A DNA stretch of 12,893 nucleotides from an uncultured Oscillospiraceae bacterium (GTDB taxonomy: Bacteria > Bacillota > Clostridia > Oscillospirales > Acutalibacteraceae): assembly GCA_910587835.1 (NCBI GenBank), contig CAJUNQ010000035.1:1-12893 (forward strand). The letters run 5' to 3'. The notes beneath the pieces are model-generated. The model worked only from the letters and a program-made list of their open reading frames with translations. It did not search any database and was not told where the DNA came from. A program made the translations under genes and the position numbers. Within the stretch, counting starts at the first letter, position 1; each line of letters begins with the position of its first letter. Of the stretch, positions 1 to 6,574 are shown one piece after another.

Positions 1-50
1 ACAACGATGGAACATTGTCTGGCTTCTGCGGCCTGTAAGTATACGTCCAA

Positions 51-135
51 AAAGAAATCCAAACTTTTTCCCCTCAAAACACTGTATTCATTGAGGTTAT
101 GAGTAAAAGTTTGGATTTCTTTGAAGTTTGGATTT
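51..135. repeat. long inverted repeat with three copies of a 12-mer
   Basis: Positions 51-68 and 105-122 are a perfect 18-bp inverted repeat with a 36-nt loop. The loop holds a smaller stem (72-77 with 91-96). The 12-mer aaatccaaactt occurs at 55-66 and, on the other strand, at 107-118 and 124-135. No gene is visible in 1-200. It could be a bidirectional terminator, a protein-binding site or a mobile-element remnant; the sequence does not decide. Confidence 0.6.
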
Positions 136-200
136 TTGGCAGGATGAACAATGTCCAGGTCTGTGCGAAAGAAATCGTCAGTGTTGAAATCATATTTGCA

Positions 201-232
201 TAAAAACAGAGCCGTCCCTGAATGGGACGGCT
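201..232 (-). terminator. Rho-independent terminator of the ABC-2 operon
   Basis: Read on the minus strand, a perfect 9-bp stem (232-224 with 218-210) and a 5-nt loop are followed by ctgttttta. It lies 8 nt beyond the stop codon of the ATPase gene, the last gene of the leftward operon. Confidence 0.8.
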
Positions 233-240
233 TATATGCT

Positions 241-1227
241 TTACATCGCCTCGTCCAGCGCATATGCCCTTCGTACAATATCCTCGATCCTCTCCTCCTG
301 CACATAAAGGTTCACGGGGTCGTATATCCCAATCAAGTCGATCATAGCTGCCTTGGCGGTCATTTCTGTTTTGGACTTAATAAGCCAGTGGCGCTCGTCC
401 CGCTCCAAAAGCTCGTATTTACTGCTCTCTTGCCAGGACGGCGGTACAGTATCAAACTCCAATTTAACAGTAAACCCATCGTTATATTTGGTGCGGAAAT
501 CCTCAAGCGTACCATCAAACAGCTTTTTCCCTTGGTCAATCATGATAAGCCGCTGGCACACCGCCTCGATATCGTCCATATCGTGCGTGGTCAGAATAAT
601 GGTCGTGTTTCGCTGGGCGTTGATATTTTTCAATGCGTCCCGCAGCACCTTCTTGCTGGTCACGTCCAGGCCGATGGTGGGCTCGTCCAGGTACAGCACC
701 TCCGGGTCGTGAAGCAAGGCGATTGCAATGTTGGCTTTCATCTTTTGGCCCAGGCTTAGCTGGCGTACCGGCTGGTGCAGGAAGTCTTTCATATCCAGCA
801 GCTCTGTGTAGAACTGGCAGTTTTGGCGGAACCGCTCCCGTGGCACGGAGTATAGGCTCTCATACAAATCGAACGTGTCGGATATGGGCAAATCCCAATA
901 GAGCTGGGAACGCTGGCCGAACACCACACCAATACGCTTGGCGTTCTCCTTGCGGTTCTCATAAGGGATGATATCCCCTATTTTTGCCACGCCGCTGGTG
1001 GGCAGCAACACCCCGGAGAGCATCTTGATGGTGGTGGATTTGCCCGCGCCGTTAGGGCCAATATAGCCCACGACCTCGCCCTTTTCCAGGGAGAAAGATA
1101 CATCTTTTACCGCCTTTTTGACGGTGTATTCCCGGTGGAACAGAGACTTGACCGCCCCCGCGATTCCCTTTTCCTGCTTGGCGATGCGGTAGTCCTTGCA
1201 GAGATTCCTGACTTCAATAAAACTCAT
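241..1227 (-). CDS. ABC-2 type exporter, ATP-binding protein
   Basis: This 328-residue cytoplasmic ATPase should power an ABC-2 type exporter together with the two permeases encoded just upstream. Visible motifs are Walker A GPNGAGKST at residues 57-65, a signature LSLGQ at 157-161 (a variant of LSGGQ), Walker B LYLDEP at 178-183 with the catalytic glutamate, and the switch histidine in TTHD near residue 215. A long insertion before the core (about residues 15-38) and a C-terminal tail of about 90 residues fit the COG4586-like group of uncharacterised ATPases that pair with two DUF990-type permeases. The ATG at 1227 is preceded by GAGGAGG. It follows the second permease gene by 23 nt and is the last gene before the terminator. 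The substrate is unknown; drug or peptide efflux is only a guess. Confidence 0.92.
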   Translation of the reverse strand: MSFIEVRNLCKDYRIAKQEKGIAGAVKSLFHREYTVKKAVKDVSFSLEKGEVVGYIGPNGAGKSTTIKMLSGVLLPTSGVAKIGDIIPYENRKENAKRIGVVFGQRSQLYWDLPISDTFDLYESLYSVPRERFRQNCQFYTELLDMKDFLHQPVRQLSLGQKMKANIAIALLHDPEVLYLDEPTIGLDVTSKKVLRDALKNINAQRNTTIILTTHDMDDIEAVCQRLIMIDQGKKLFDGTLEDFRTKYNDGFTVKLEFDTVPPSWQESSKYELLERDERHWLIKSKTEMTAKAAMIDLIGIYDPVNLYVQEERIEDIVRRAYALDEAM

Positions 1228-1250
1228 ATTGCCCTCCTCATAACCGGTTT

Positions 1251-2060
1251 TTAAGAGCCTGTGCTCTTATAATGTTTCAGTCCCCAATTCCACAGCAAAA
1301 TGCTCAGCGCAAATACCAGCGCTCCCACTAGAGGGCTAAGGTATGGCAGTATGGCCGGGTATCCCTCCGGGATGGCCTTTCCAAGTAGAGCGGCTGCCGG
1401 GTAGAAATTCATGAACGCAAAGGGCAGAATGAAGGTAAGCACGAACTGAATCCCTTTGGGGAAGATGGTGATGGGGTAGTTGGTAAACTCCTTCATGTCC
1501 CACAGCAGGAAGTCCGCGATAGGGTTGTTCCCCACTGTGAAAAAACTCATGGTAGAGGCGGCAATCAGGGACGCCCCTTGAATCAGGGACGCGCCCAGCA
1601 CGCCTAAAATCAGGAACAGTACCCTTTGCACTGTGGGGGTAAAGGAAATACTGCGCAGGGCGATTGCCATGATAATCAGCGAGACAGTAAAGTGGCTGAT
1701 ATAGCCCACATTGTAGCCTGCTGAGAACACCTCGTGCAAAAAAGGATGAATGGGCTTTGTCAGGGAGGCGTCAAACTCGCCGGAGCGGATGCGGCTTGCC
1801 AGGCCACGGGAAAAATTGTAGAAGAAAGACGCGCCGATGGCATAGGACATCACCGACAGCCCATAGAGCATCAGCACCTCGGAGCCGTTCCAGCCGCCCA
1901 AAATATCAAAGCTGGAAACCATAATGTATATGCCCAGAAATGTCGCCCCATAGCTGATCCACTGGCCTATGATACCGGCTATAAACGTGCCCCGGTAGGC
2001 CATCTCCCTACGCAGGGCCACCTTAAAAAAGCTGCTGAACAGCCGCCGGAAATCTCTCAT
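1251..2060 (-). CDS. ABC-2 type exporter, permease subunit 2
   Basis: This 269-residue integral membrane protein has about six hydrophobic segments (roughly residues 24-50, 62-82, 115-136, 145-172, 200-225 and 236-258). The sequence RSGEFDASLTKPIHP at about 92-106 is the cytoplasmic coupling-loop pattern seen in the COG3694/DUF990 permeases, which usually work with a second, diverged permease and a COG4586-like ATPase; that arrangement is present here. The ATG at 2060 has a strong GAGGAGG site. It starts 13 nt after the stop codon of permease 1, so the two are almost certainly translated from one message. It probably forms half of the membrane channel. The transported substrate cannot be read from the sequence. 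Confidence 0.87.
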   Translation of the reverse strand: MRDFRRLFSSFFKVALRREMAYRGTFIAGIIGQWISYGATFLGIYIMVSSFDILGGWNGSEVLMLYGLSVMSYAIGASFFYNFSRGLASRIRSGEFDASLTKPIHPFLHEVFSAGYNVGYISHFTVSLIIMAIALRSISFTPTVQRVLFLILGVLGASLIQGASLIAASTMSFFTVGNNPIADFLLWDMKEFTNYPITIFPKGIQFVLTFILPFAFMNFYPAAALLGKAIPEGYPAILPYLSPLVGALVFALSILLWNWGLKHYKSTGS

Positions 2061-2073
2061 GTTTCCCCTCCTC

Positions 2074-2862
2074 TCAGCCGCCGTTGACGGTCAGTTTCTT
2101 CGTTGCCGCCCGCCAAACCAGCTTGTCCACTATACTTAGCCCTATCATCCACAGCAACGCCGCCAGAATAGAAACCCACGCCTGTTCTACCGAAGTCTTC
2201 ATCAGGAAGATGTTGATGGGTTCAAAGGTCACATAGCGGAAGGGCAGCCAATAGCTCAGAGTTTTCAAAAATTCCGGGTAGAACCAGATAGGTACCATCG
2301 TACCGCCGAATATGCTGCTCAACCCGGTCAGGTAAAAGCGGATAAACCAGCAGCGTTGCAGCCAAAACGCTGTCAGCCCGGCCAGATATGTCACTTCAAA
2401 CTTCAAAGCGATTCCCAGCAACGCGGACAGGAGAAACAGCGGGATATGTACCAGATCCGGCAGCACCGCCCCGGAGAGGAAGAACAGGCTCAGGAGCAAG
2501 ATTGGCAGAGTCGCGGTCAACGCTCCGTAGATGTTCTTGCCAAGGGTATGGGCCAGCATATATCCCTTGTAGGAGATAGGCCGCAGCAGTTCCATGGAAA
2601 TGGTACCGTCTATCATGGCGGTTTCTATCACTCCTGCCACATTGGCGCGGGTCAACTGTAGCACAAGGGAGTTGATAAGCACATACAGCAGCATATCCGG
2701 GAAGCTGGTGTCATTGCGAACCCCGGTGCTTAACAGCGCCTGCCATAGAAATATCTGAATCAGAAAGCTGAGTCCCGCGCCGACAATTCCCCATAGGGCT
2801 GCCGCGCGGTAGGTAAGCTCTGACTTCAGGGACTTTTTGAATACGAGCCAATATTTTCTCAT
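2074..2862 (-). CDS. ABC-2 type exporter, permease subunit 1
   Basis: This 262-residue membrane protein is a partner of the next gene. About six hydrophobic segments are visible (roughly 19-45, 57-75, 108-133, 139-165, 178-200 and 228-250). The stretch DGTISMELLRPIS at about 85-97 is the counterpart of the coupling-loop motif in permease 2. I place the start at the ATG at 2862. A GTG six bases upstream (2868) is in frame but sits almost on top of the GAGGAGG site, whereas the ATG has normal spacing of about 7 nt. The gene begins 30 nt after the HTH-PurM stop, with no terminator or clear promoter between them, which puts the exporter under the control of the regulator's promoter. Confidence 0.87.
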   Translation of the reverse strand: MRKYWLVFKKSLKSELTYRAAALWGIVGAGLSFLIQIFLWQALLSTGVRNDTSFPDMLLYVLINSLVLQLTRANVAGVIETAMIDGTISMELLRPISYKGYMLAHTLGKNIYGALTATLPILLLSLFFLSGAVLPDLVHIPLFLLSALLGIALKFEVTYLAGLTAFWLQRCWFIRFYLTGLSSIFGGTMVPIWFYPEFLKTLSYWLPFRYVTFEPINIFLMKTSVEQAWVSILAALLWMIGLSIVDKLVWRAATKKLTVNGG

Positions 2863-2892
2863 TTGCACCCCTCCTCATTTTGGATTGATTTT

Positions 2893-4143
2893 TTAATTAT
2901 ACCAGCTTATTTCTCCCTTGTAAATCACATTTCCCGATTTCGGACTTTCTGTTATGATTCTGCCGACTTCATAGCAGTCATAATATCTGCCCACGATTTT
3001 TGCGATCTCTCCAGCGCTTTCCTCTGCCACAACCAGCCACATCCCCATCCCACAGTTATAGGAGGAGAGCATATCCGATTCAGAAATATTCCCCATTTTT
3101 TTGATGTGGCGGAATATTGGCAAGAGACGCACCTTGCTCAAATCAATCACTGCGCACAGGCCCTCTGGGATTATCTCATCCATATGGCTCTCCAGGCCAT
3201 AGTGGCAGATGATGTGGGTCATGCCGTGCACATCTTCCCTTCCCAGCAGAGGAGATAGGGCTTTGTAATAGGAGGCGTGGGGCTTCATGATCTGCTCCAG
3301 GAAAGTCTCCCCGGCCACCATCTCTTTCTTTATAAGCGGCATTTTCTCCAAGAGTATGCCCAGCAACGTGTAGCCCGTGGTGTGCGGGCCATTGGAAGCC
3401 ACGGCCAGTATCACGTCGTCCTTGCGGATCGCGCTCCCATCCAGAAGGCCCCCTTTTGGCGCAACGCCCACAACATTGGCACAAATTTCATAAGCCCCCT
3501 TCTGCACCGTGAACGAGTGGATACGGGTGCTGCCGCCGATAAAGGAGCACCCGTTTTCCTTGCAGGCGTCCGAAATTCCCTTGACAATGGACAGCAGGAC
3601 ACCCTCGTTATCCTCGCCCATGGCGATGCAGTCGGTAACAGCCAGCGGCCTTGCGCCCATAGAAAGGACATTGCTTACCAAATCGTTTACAATGTCGTGG
3701 CCCGCAGATTCGCCATATCCATACCGGGCGGCCAGCTTACATTTTGAGCCGTACCATCCGGGACTCATGACCAGCACCGGAGATTCTATGTCGGGGAACT
3801 GGAAATCATAGAGTACAGTAGGCATGGCGGGCTTGTTAAGGACGCGCTGGTCGCCTATGGTCAGTTGGGCGGCTATCTTCTGCCTTAAATCTGCGAAGTG
3901 TACCAGGTCAACCTCGGTCTGGTCATAGGTTATCCTGTCCCCGCCATTGAGCAGGGTGTCCACGGAAACATTCAGTATCCGGGCCAGCTCTACCAACACC
4001 TCCACACTGGGGACGGCGCCGTTCTCCCACTTGGACACAGCCTGGTAGGAAACCTTCAGCTTGTCCGCTATCTCCGCTTGGGTCATACCGAGTTCCTTAC
4101 GCTTTAGAGCAAGGAAGGCGGATATTTTTCGGCTGTCGAGCAT
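2893..4143 (-). CDS. XRE-type HTH fused to a PurM (AIR synthase)-like domain; likely ligand-sensing regulator
   Basis: This 416-residue protein has two parts. Residues 9-63 are a typical XRE/Cro helix-turn-helix (TQAEIADKLKVSYQAVSKWE). Residues about 72-416 follow PurM end to end: SNGPHTTGY (250-258), GARPLAV (163-169), GGST (203-206), LPIFRHIKKMGNI (341-353) and NCGMGM (363-368). Compared from memory with E. coli PurM, residues expected to bind metal and ATP differ: the Asp of GTDGVGTK is Gly129, the Asp of CVND is Asn158, the Glu of GGET is Ser205, and the GGG of the late glycine loop reads CHYG (313-316). The histidine at 254 is kept. I infer a pseudoenzyme that still binds a ligand, perhaps purine- or nucleotide-like, and regulates its own operon. 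The start ATG has AAAGGAGG 8 nt upstream. Direct DNA binding and the ligand are untested. Confidence 0.88.
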   Translation of the reverse strand: MLDSRKISAFLALKRKELGMTQAEIADKLKVSYQAVSKWENGAVPSVEVLVELARILNVSVDTLLNGGDRITYDQTEVDLVHFADLRQKIAAQLTIGDQRVLNKPAMPTVLYDFQFPDIESPVLVMSPGWYGSKCKLAARYGYGESAGHDIVNDLVSNVLSMGARPLAVTDCIAMGEDNEGVLLSIVKGISDACKENGCSFIGGSTRIHSFTVQKGAYEICANVVGVAPKGGLLDGSAIRKDDVILAVASNGPHTTGYTLLGILLEKMPLIKKEMVAGETFLEQIMKPHASYYKALSPLLGREDVHGMTHIICHYGLESHMDEIIPEGLCAVIDLSKVRLLPIFRHIKKMGNISESDMLSSYNCGMGMWLVVAEESAGEIAKIVGRYYDCYEVGRIITESPKSGNVIYKGEISWYN

Positions 4144-4174
4144 GGTTGGTACCTCCTTTCGGCAGTATGGTAAT

Positions 4175-4203
4175 ATTATAGTCGAGTGGAGGCGATTTCA
4201 CAA
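4175..4203 (-). promoter_or_regulatory. sigma-A-type promoter of the HTH-PurM/ABC-2 operon
   Basis: On the minus strand TTGTGA (4203-4198), a 17-nt spacer and a perfect TATAAT (4180-4175) stand 31 nt before the start codon. The palindrome TAATATTA (4171-4178) overlaps the -10 box and could be part of an operator for the HTH protein; that last point is speculation. Confidence 0.75.
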
Positions 4204-4661
4204 TAACGAGATTGTAGTGCTTGAGGGAGAAAACTCAACTGGAGGTAGAAAAGCGCTGAAGAAAAGAATTAACCATCTGGTCAACGTCAAAACGCCGCTG
4301 ACCAGATGGCAATATGATGTGAAGGAAATCAGAACGCAAATATTATGTTCTGATCTTCGAGCGGTATTTTGTCGTTTGAAACGTGGCGGGCAAAACACAC
4401 TTCACGTTATAAAGAGGTGGCGAGCATTTTGCGCGTCACCGCTTTCAAATCAAAGTTGCATTTTGCAATTTAGACTTTTAACGTCTATAACCAACAAATT
4501 GTCGCTTTGGTGGGCGAAAATTTTTCGGTGGCTAGCTTTGAAGTTTCGGCAAAAACCGCCACGACCTTAAGACAGAAAAGCAAATGCGCATTTTGCATAT
4601 CTGTGTGTGGAGGTCATGACGCTTAGTGTCGCGACGATAGTTATTCTCTCAAGTAAATTTT
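4204..4661. other. about 460 bp without a supported gene
   Basis: No frame here has both a start codon with a ribosome site and recognisable protein content. A frame of 50 codons (4474-4623) is open but has no ATG, GTG or TTG near its beginning with a ribosome site. The most ordered structure is the 11-bp inverted repeat at 4273-4309. The stretch probably belongs to the left end of the integrated element. Confidence 0.5.
4273..4309. repeat. 11-bp inverted repeat
   Basis: Positions 4273-4283 and 4299-4309 are perfectly complementary, with a 15-nt loop. No T-run follows on either strand, so a simple terminator is unlikely. It may be a recombinase or regulator binding site. Confidence 0.5.
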
Positions 4662-4689
4662 TTGTGAACTCAGTCTATTTATATATAAT
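4662..4689 (+). promoter_or_regulatory. promoter upstream of the DUF6017 gene leader
   Basis: TTGTGA (4662-4667), a 16-nt spacer and TATAAT (4684-4689) would start a transcript near 4696, about 220 nt before the coding start. A second, weaker candidate is TTGTCA (4755-4760) with GATAAA (4778-4783). Either would transcribe the two hairpins that follow. Confidence 0.6.
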
Positions 4690-4784
4690 TTGCATCTATA
4701 TATTTGAAAATGTTTATTTTGGTGACGAGCGAACAAAAAGCGAAATTTTGGATTTTGTCAAGTGTATATAGTGGTAAGATAAAT

Positions 4785-4810
4785 AGGGGGGAGCTTTGGT
4801 ACTCCCCCCT
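4785..4810 (+). other. leader hairpin
   Basis: A perfect 9-bp GC-rich stem (4785-4793 with 4802-4810) with an 8-nt loop lies in the leader, 5 nt before the terminator hairpin. It could be an anti-terminator partner or a protective 5' structure. Confidence 0.55.
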
Positions 4811-4814
4811 CCGC

Positions 4815-4852
4815 AAAGCGGCGTATTGGCTTCGGCTGAACGCCGCTTTTTT
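4815..4852 (+). terminator. strong Rho-independent terminator in the leader (candidate attenuator)
   Basis: A 10-bp stem (4815-4824 with 4840-4849) continues into an inner stem capped by a cTTCGg tetraloop and ends in six T residues (4847-4852). It lies between the promoter at 4662-4689 and the gene starting at 4918, so transcription into the gene must read through it. Confidence 0.8.
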
Positions 4853-4917
4853 CATGCCCATTTTAGGTGACCAGGGGCGTCGCCCCATCACATAGAATAC
4901 TTTCAAGGAGTGATGCT

Positions 4918-5697
4918 ATGGCAATTTTCAGAGTACGGCACGACAAGGACTACACAGTAATGAGCAATCACCACCTGCGCGACCCAGCGCTCTCTCTCAA
5001 AGCAAAGGGACTGCTCTCGCAAATGCTGGCCCTGCCGGATGATTGGGACTATTCCATCGCGGGGCTGGCCTACATTAACCGCGAGGGCGTAGGGGGTATC
5101 CGTTCAGCCATAAACGAGCTGGAGCGGGCTGATTACCGGCAACGAGTACAGGGGCGCGGCAGCGGCGGCAAGCTGGCAAACATCATCTACAATGTCTACG
5201 AACAGCCGTTGTGCAAAAAACTGACAACGGATAATCCACTAACGGAAAACAACACGCAACTAAATAAAGATAAACAAAGTAAAGATAAAATAAATATAGA
5301 TATATCCAATCCCATCCTTTCCCGAGAGGATAGGATTGGATTTGAAACGGGTTATGCCAGTTATGAGCGGTTGGTAAAAGAAAACATTGAGTACGACCAC
5401 CTGGTAGATGTGGTGGACAAGTCTCTGCTGGACGAGCTTGTGGACATCATAGTGGAAACTGTATGCACTCAGCGAAAGGTAGTGCGTATCGCCAGCGACG
5501 ATTACCCGGCGGAGGTTGTAAGGAGCAAATTCCTCAAACTAACTGCCGAACATATCGAGTATGTTGCCGACTGCTTTCACGCCAACACCAGCGAGGTGCG
5601 CAACATCAAGCAGTACCTGCGGGCTATGCTGTTCAACGCCCCCACAACTATGGACAGCTACTACACCGCGAAAGTGGCCCATGACATGGCCAAATGA
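4918..5697 (+). CDS. DUF6017-type helix-turn-helix protein of an integrative element
   Basis: This 259-residue protein is of a kind common on Clostridia conjugative elements. Residues 1-95 form a winged helix-turn-helix related to plasmid replication initiators; LSLKAKGLLSQMLALP (26-41) and a following IRSAINELE (61-69) are characteristic. A polar Asn/Lys-rich linker spans about 100-135. The C-terminal 145-259 match what I know of DUF6017, including RIASDDYPAEVV (190-201) and KQYLRAMLFNAPTTMDSYYT (231-250). The ATG at 4918 has AAGGAG 7 nt upstream and restores the usual MAIFRV start; an upstream in-frame ATG at 4867 has no site. The role is probably DNA binding in element replication or control; this is not proven. 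It sits downstream of a leader terminator and upstream of mobC. Confidence 0.85.
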   Translation: MAIFRVRHDKDYTVMSNHHLRDPALSLKAKGLLSQMLALPDDWDYSIAGLAYINREGVGGIRSAINELERADYRQRVQGRGSGGKLANIIYNVYEQPLCKKLTTDNPLTENNTQLNKDKQSKDKINIDISNPILSREDRIGFETGYASYERLVKENIEYDHLVDVVDKSLLDELVDIIVETVCTQRKVVRIASDDYPAEVVRSKFLKLTAEHIEYVADCFHANTSEVRNIKQYLRAMLFNAPTTMDSYYTAKVAHDMAK

Positions 5698-5891
5698 GCG
5701 CGGAGCGCGTCCCGCCAAGCGTCAGCGAGGCGGTAAGTAGAGAAAACGGCTGAAAGGCGTTTTCGGTACGAGCCAGCATCGCATTTGTCCCGACACTCGT
5801 GTAGACGAGTGTGCGGACAAACGCAGCTTGGATAGGGCGTACCCTATGACCCTTGTTTTTAGACATATTCTATTTTGAGAGGAATGATTAT
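5698..5891 (+). other. candidate origin of transfer (oriT)
   Basis: This 194-bp spacer before mobC is packed with inverted repeats: 5712-5716 with 5729-5733; 5742-5748 with 5758-5764; a long one at 5785-5820 (6 bp, a 2x2 internal loop, then 8 bp with a 4-nt loop); and 5832-5837 with 5842-5847. A tandem heptamer gagcgcg occupies 5696-5709. The position next to mobC and the hairpin density are typical of an oriT. The nick site is not identified. Confidence 0.55.
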
Positions 5892-6233
5892 TTGAATAAC
5901 CAGAAGAAGTTTGACATGAGAATGACCGAGCGGGACTACAAGCGCCTGACCCGCAAGGCGCGTAAATGCGGGCTTACAAGGTCAGGCTACATCCGGTTGC
6001 TGATTCACGACTATAAACCTCGAGAGGCTCCGTCAGCCGATTACTATGGCATGACCCGGGAGTTGAAAGAGATTGGCAATAACATGAATCAGATAGCTTT
6101 TGTGGCTAATGCCACTGGCCTTGTTGATGAAGGTGCGTACTACCAAGAGGTTTTGTGCCAGCGGGACGCTATCCAGAGTATTGAAAAGGCGGTCACAGGC
6201 CAGATTGATGAAGTTGATTTTGACGATGAATAA
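5892..6233 (+). CDS. mobC: MobC-like relaxosome accessory protein
   Basis: This 113-residue protein resembles MobC, which binds oriT and helps the relaxase open and nick DNA for mobilization. The N-terminal 8-45 (MRMTERDYKRLTRKARKCGL) look like a ribbon-helix-helix DNA-binding unit. The stretch ELKEIGNNMNQIAFVANATG (about 60-79) is the family hallmark. The start is probably the TTG at 5892, with GAGAGGA about 10 nt before it; an in-frame TTG at 5853 would add 13 residues that are not family-like. A relaxase gene normally follows or overlaps mobC, but here a terminator begins 15 nt after the stop codon and no relaxase is present in the window. The gene may therefore be stranded. Confidence 0.85.
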   Translation: MNNQKKFDMRMTERDYKRLTRKARKCGLTRSGYIRLLIHDYKPREAPSADYYGMTRELKEIGNNMNQIAFVANATGLVDEGAYYQEVLCQRDAIQSIEKAVTGQIDEVDFDDE

Positions 6234-6248
6234 GCGAGACTATATGGA

Positions 6249-6278
6249 CCCAGCGGGAGTTTCCTGCTGGGCATTTTT
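6249..6278 (+). terminator. terminator after mobC
   Basis: A 10-bp stem (6249-6258 with 6262-6271, one G-T pair) with a 3-nt loop is followed by catttttc. It sits between mobC and the next small gene. Confidence 0.75.
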
Positions 6279-6297
6279 CATTTATGGAGGTATGCCT

Positions 6298-6465
6298 ATG
6301 GCGAAAGACAGGAAGGAAACTGTTGGGCGGACTGTCAGGTCGGAAAGCGGCACCCAGTATTTTGTGGTGGAAAAATACAAAATCAAGGTGTCAGAACATT
6401 TCCCGGCGCAGGGAAAATCAATCGATAATTTGCTGGAGGGCACAGTGCATCGCGCTGTGTCCTGA
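6298..6465 (+). CDS. small element protein, possibly TnpW-like
   Basis: This 55-residue open frame has a strong GGAGG 7 nt before its ATG at 6298. An in-frame ATG at 6292 is too close to the site. The sequence is mostly soluble, with VSEHFPAQGKSIDNLLEG near residues 32-49. The G-T-Y-V pattern, the 'HF' and the position just before a serine recombinase gene recall the small TnpW-type proteins of Clostridia transposons. That resemblance is from memory and weak. No function can be assigned. It is preceded by a terminator, so it probably has its own promoter or is read from leak-through. Confidence 0.55.
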   Translation: MAKDRKETVGRTVRSESGTQYFVVEKYKIKVSEHFPAQGKSIDNLLEGTVHRAVS

Positions 6466-6501
6466 GAGATATTTGGGCTAAAATAGAGCTGGAAAACGGC
6501 T

Positions 6502-6545
6502 CACGCTTGTGCTATACTTGACTTAACGAGTATTGCATAAGCGTG
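6502..6545. repeat. 44-bp imperfect palindrome before the recombinase remnant
   Basis: An outer stem of 11 bp (6502-6512 with 6535-6545, one G-T pair) and an inner stem of 5 bp (6514-6518 with 6529-6533) flank a 10-nt loop. It lies 15 nt before the AGGAGG of the recombinase pseudogene. It may be an operator or recombination site. Confidence 0.55.
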
Positions 6546-6574
6546 GGTTGTTTCTTTTTTAGGAGGTTTTTTGA

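Noticed and set aside
51..135. CRISPR-like array
   Set aside because: Only three short copies in mixed orientation without regular spacers, and no cas genes anywhere in the window.
151..759. 202-codon plus-strand frame at the left end
   Set aside because: Mostly antisense to the ABC ATPase gene and crosses its terminator; no ribosome site.
2866..2868. GTG start for permease 1
   Set aside because: It would lie only about 2 nt from the ribosome binding site; the ATG at 2862 has proper spacing.
4474..4623. 50-codon open frame in the non-coding stretch
   Set aside because: No start codon with a ribosome site; could be a gene remnant, but I recognise nothing in it.
4679..4906. 75-codon minus-strand frame
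   Set aside because: It runs antisense through the promoter, the two hairpins and the terminator of the DUF6017 leader, and has no ribosome site; the RNA structures explain the bases better.
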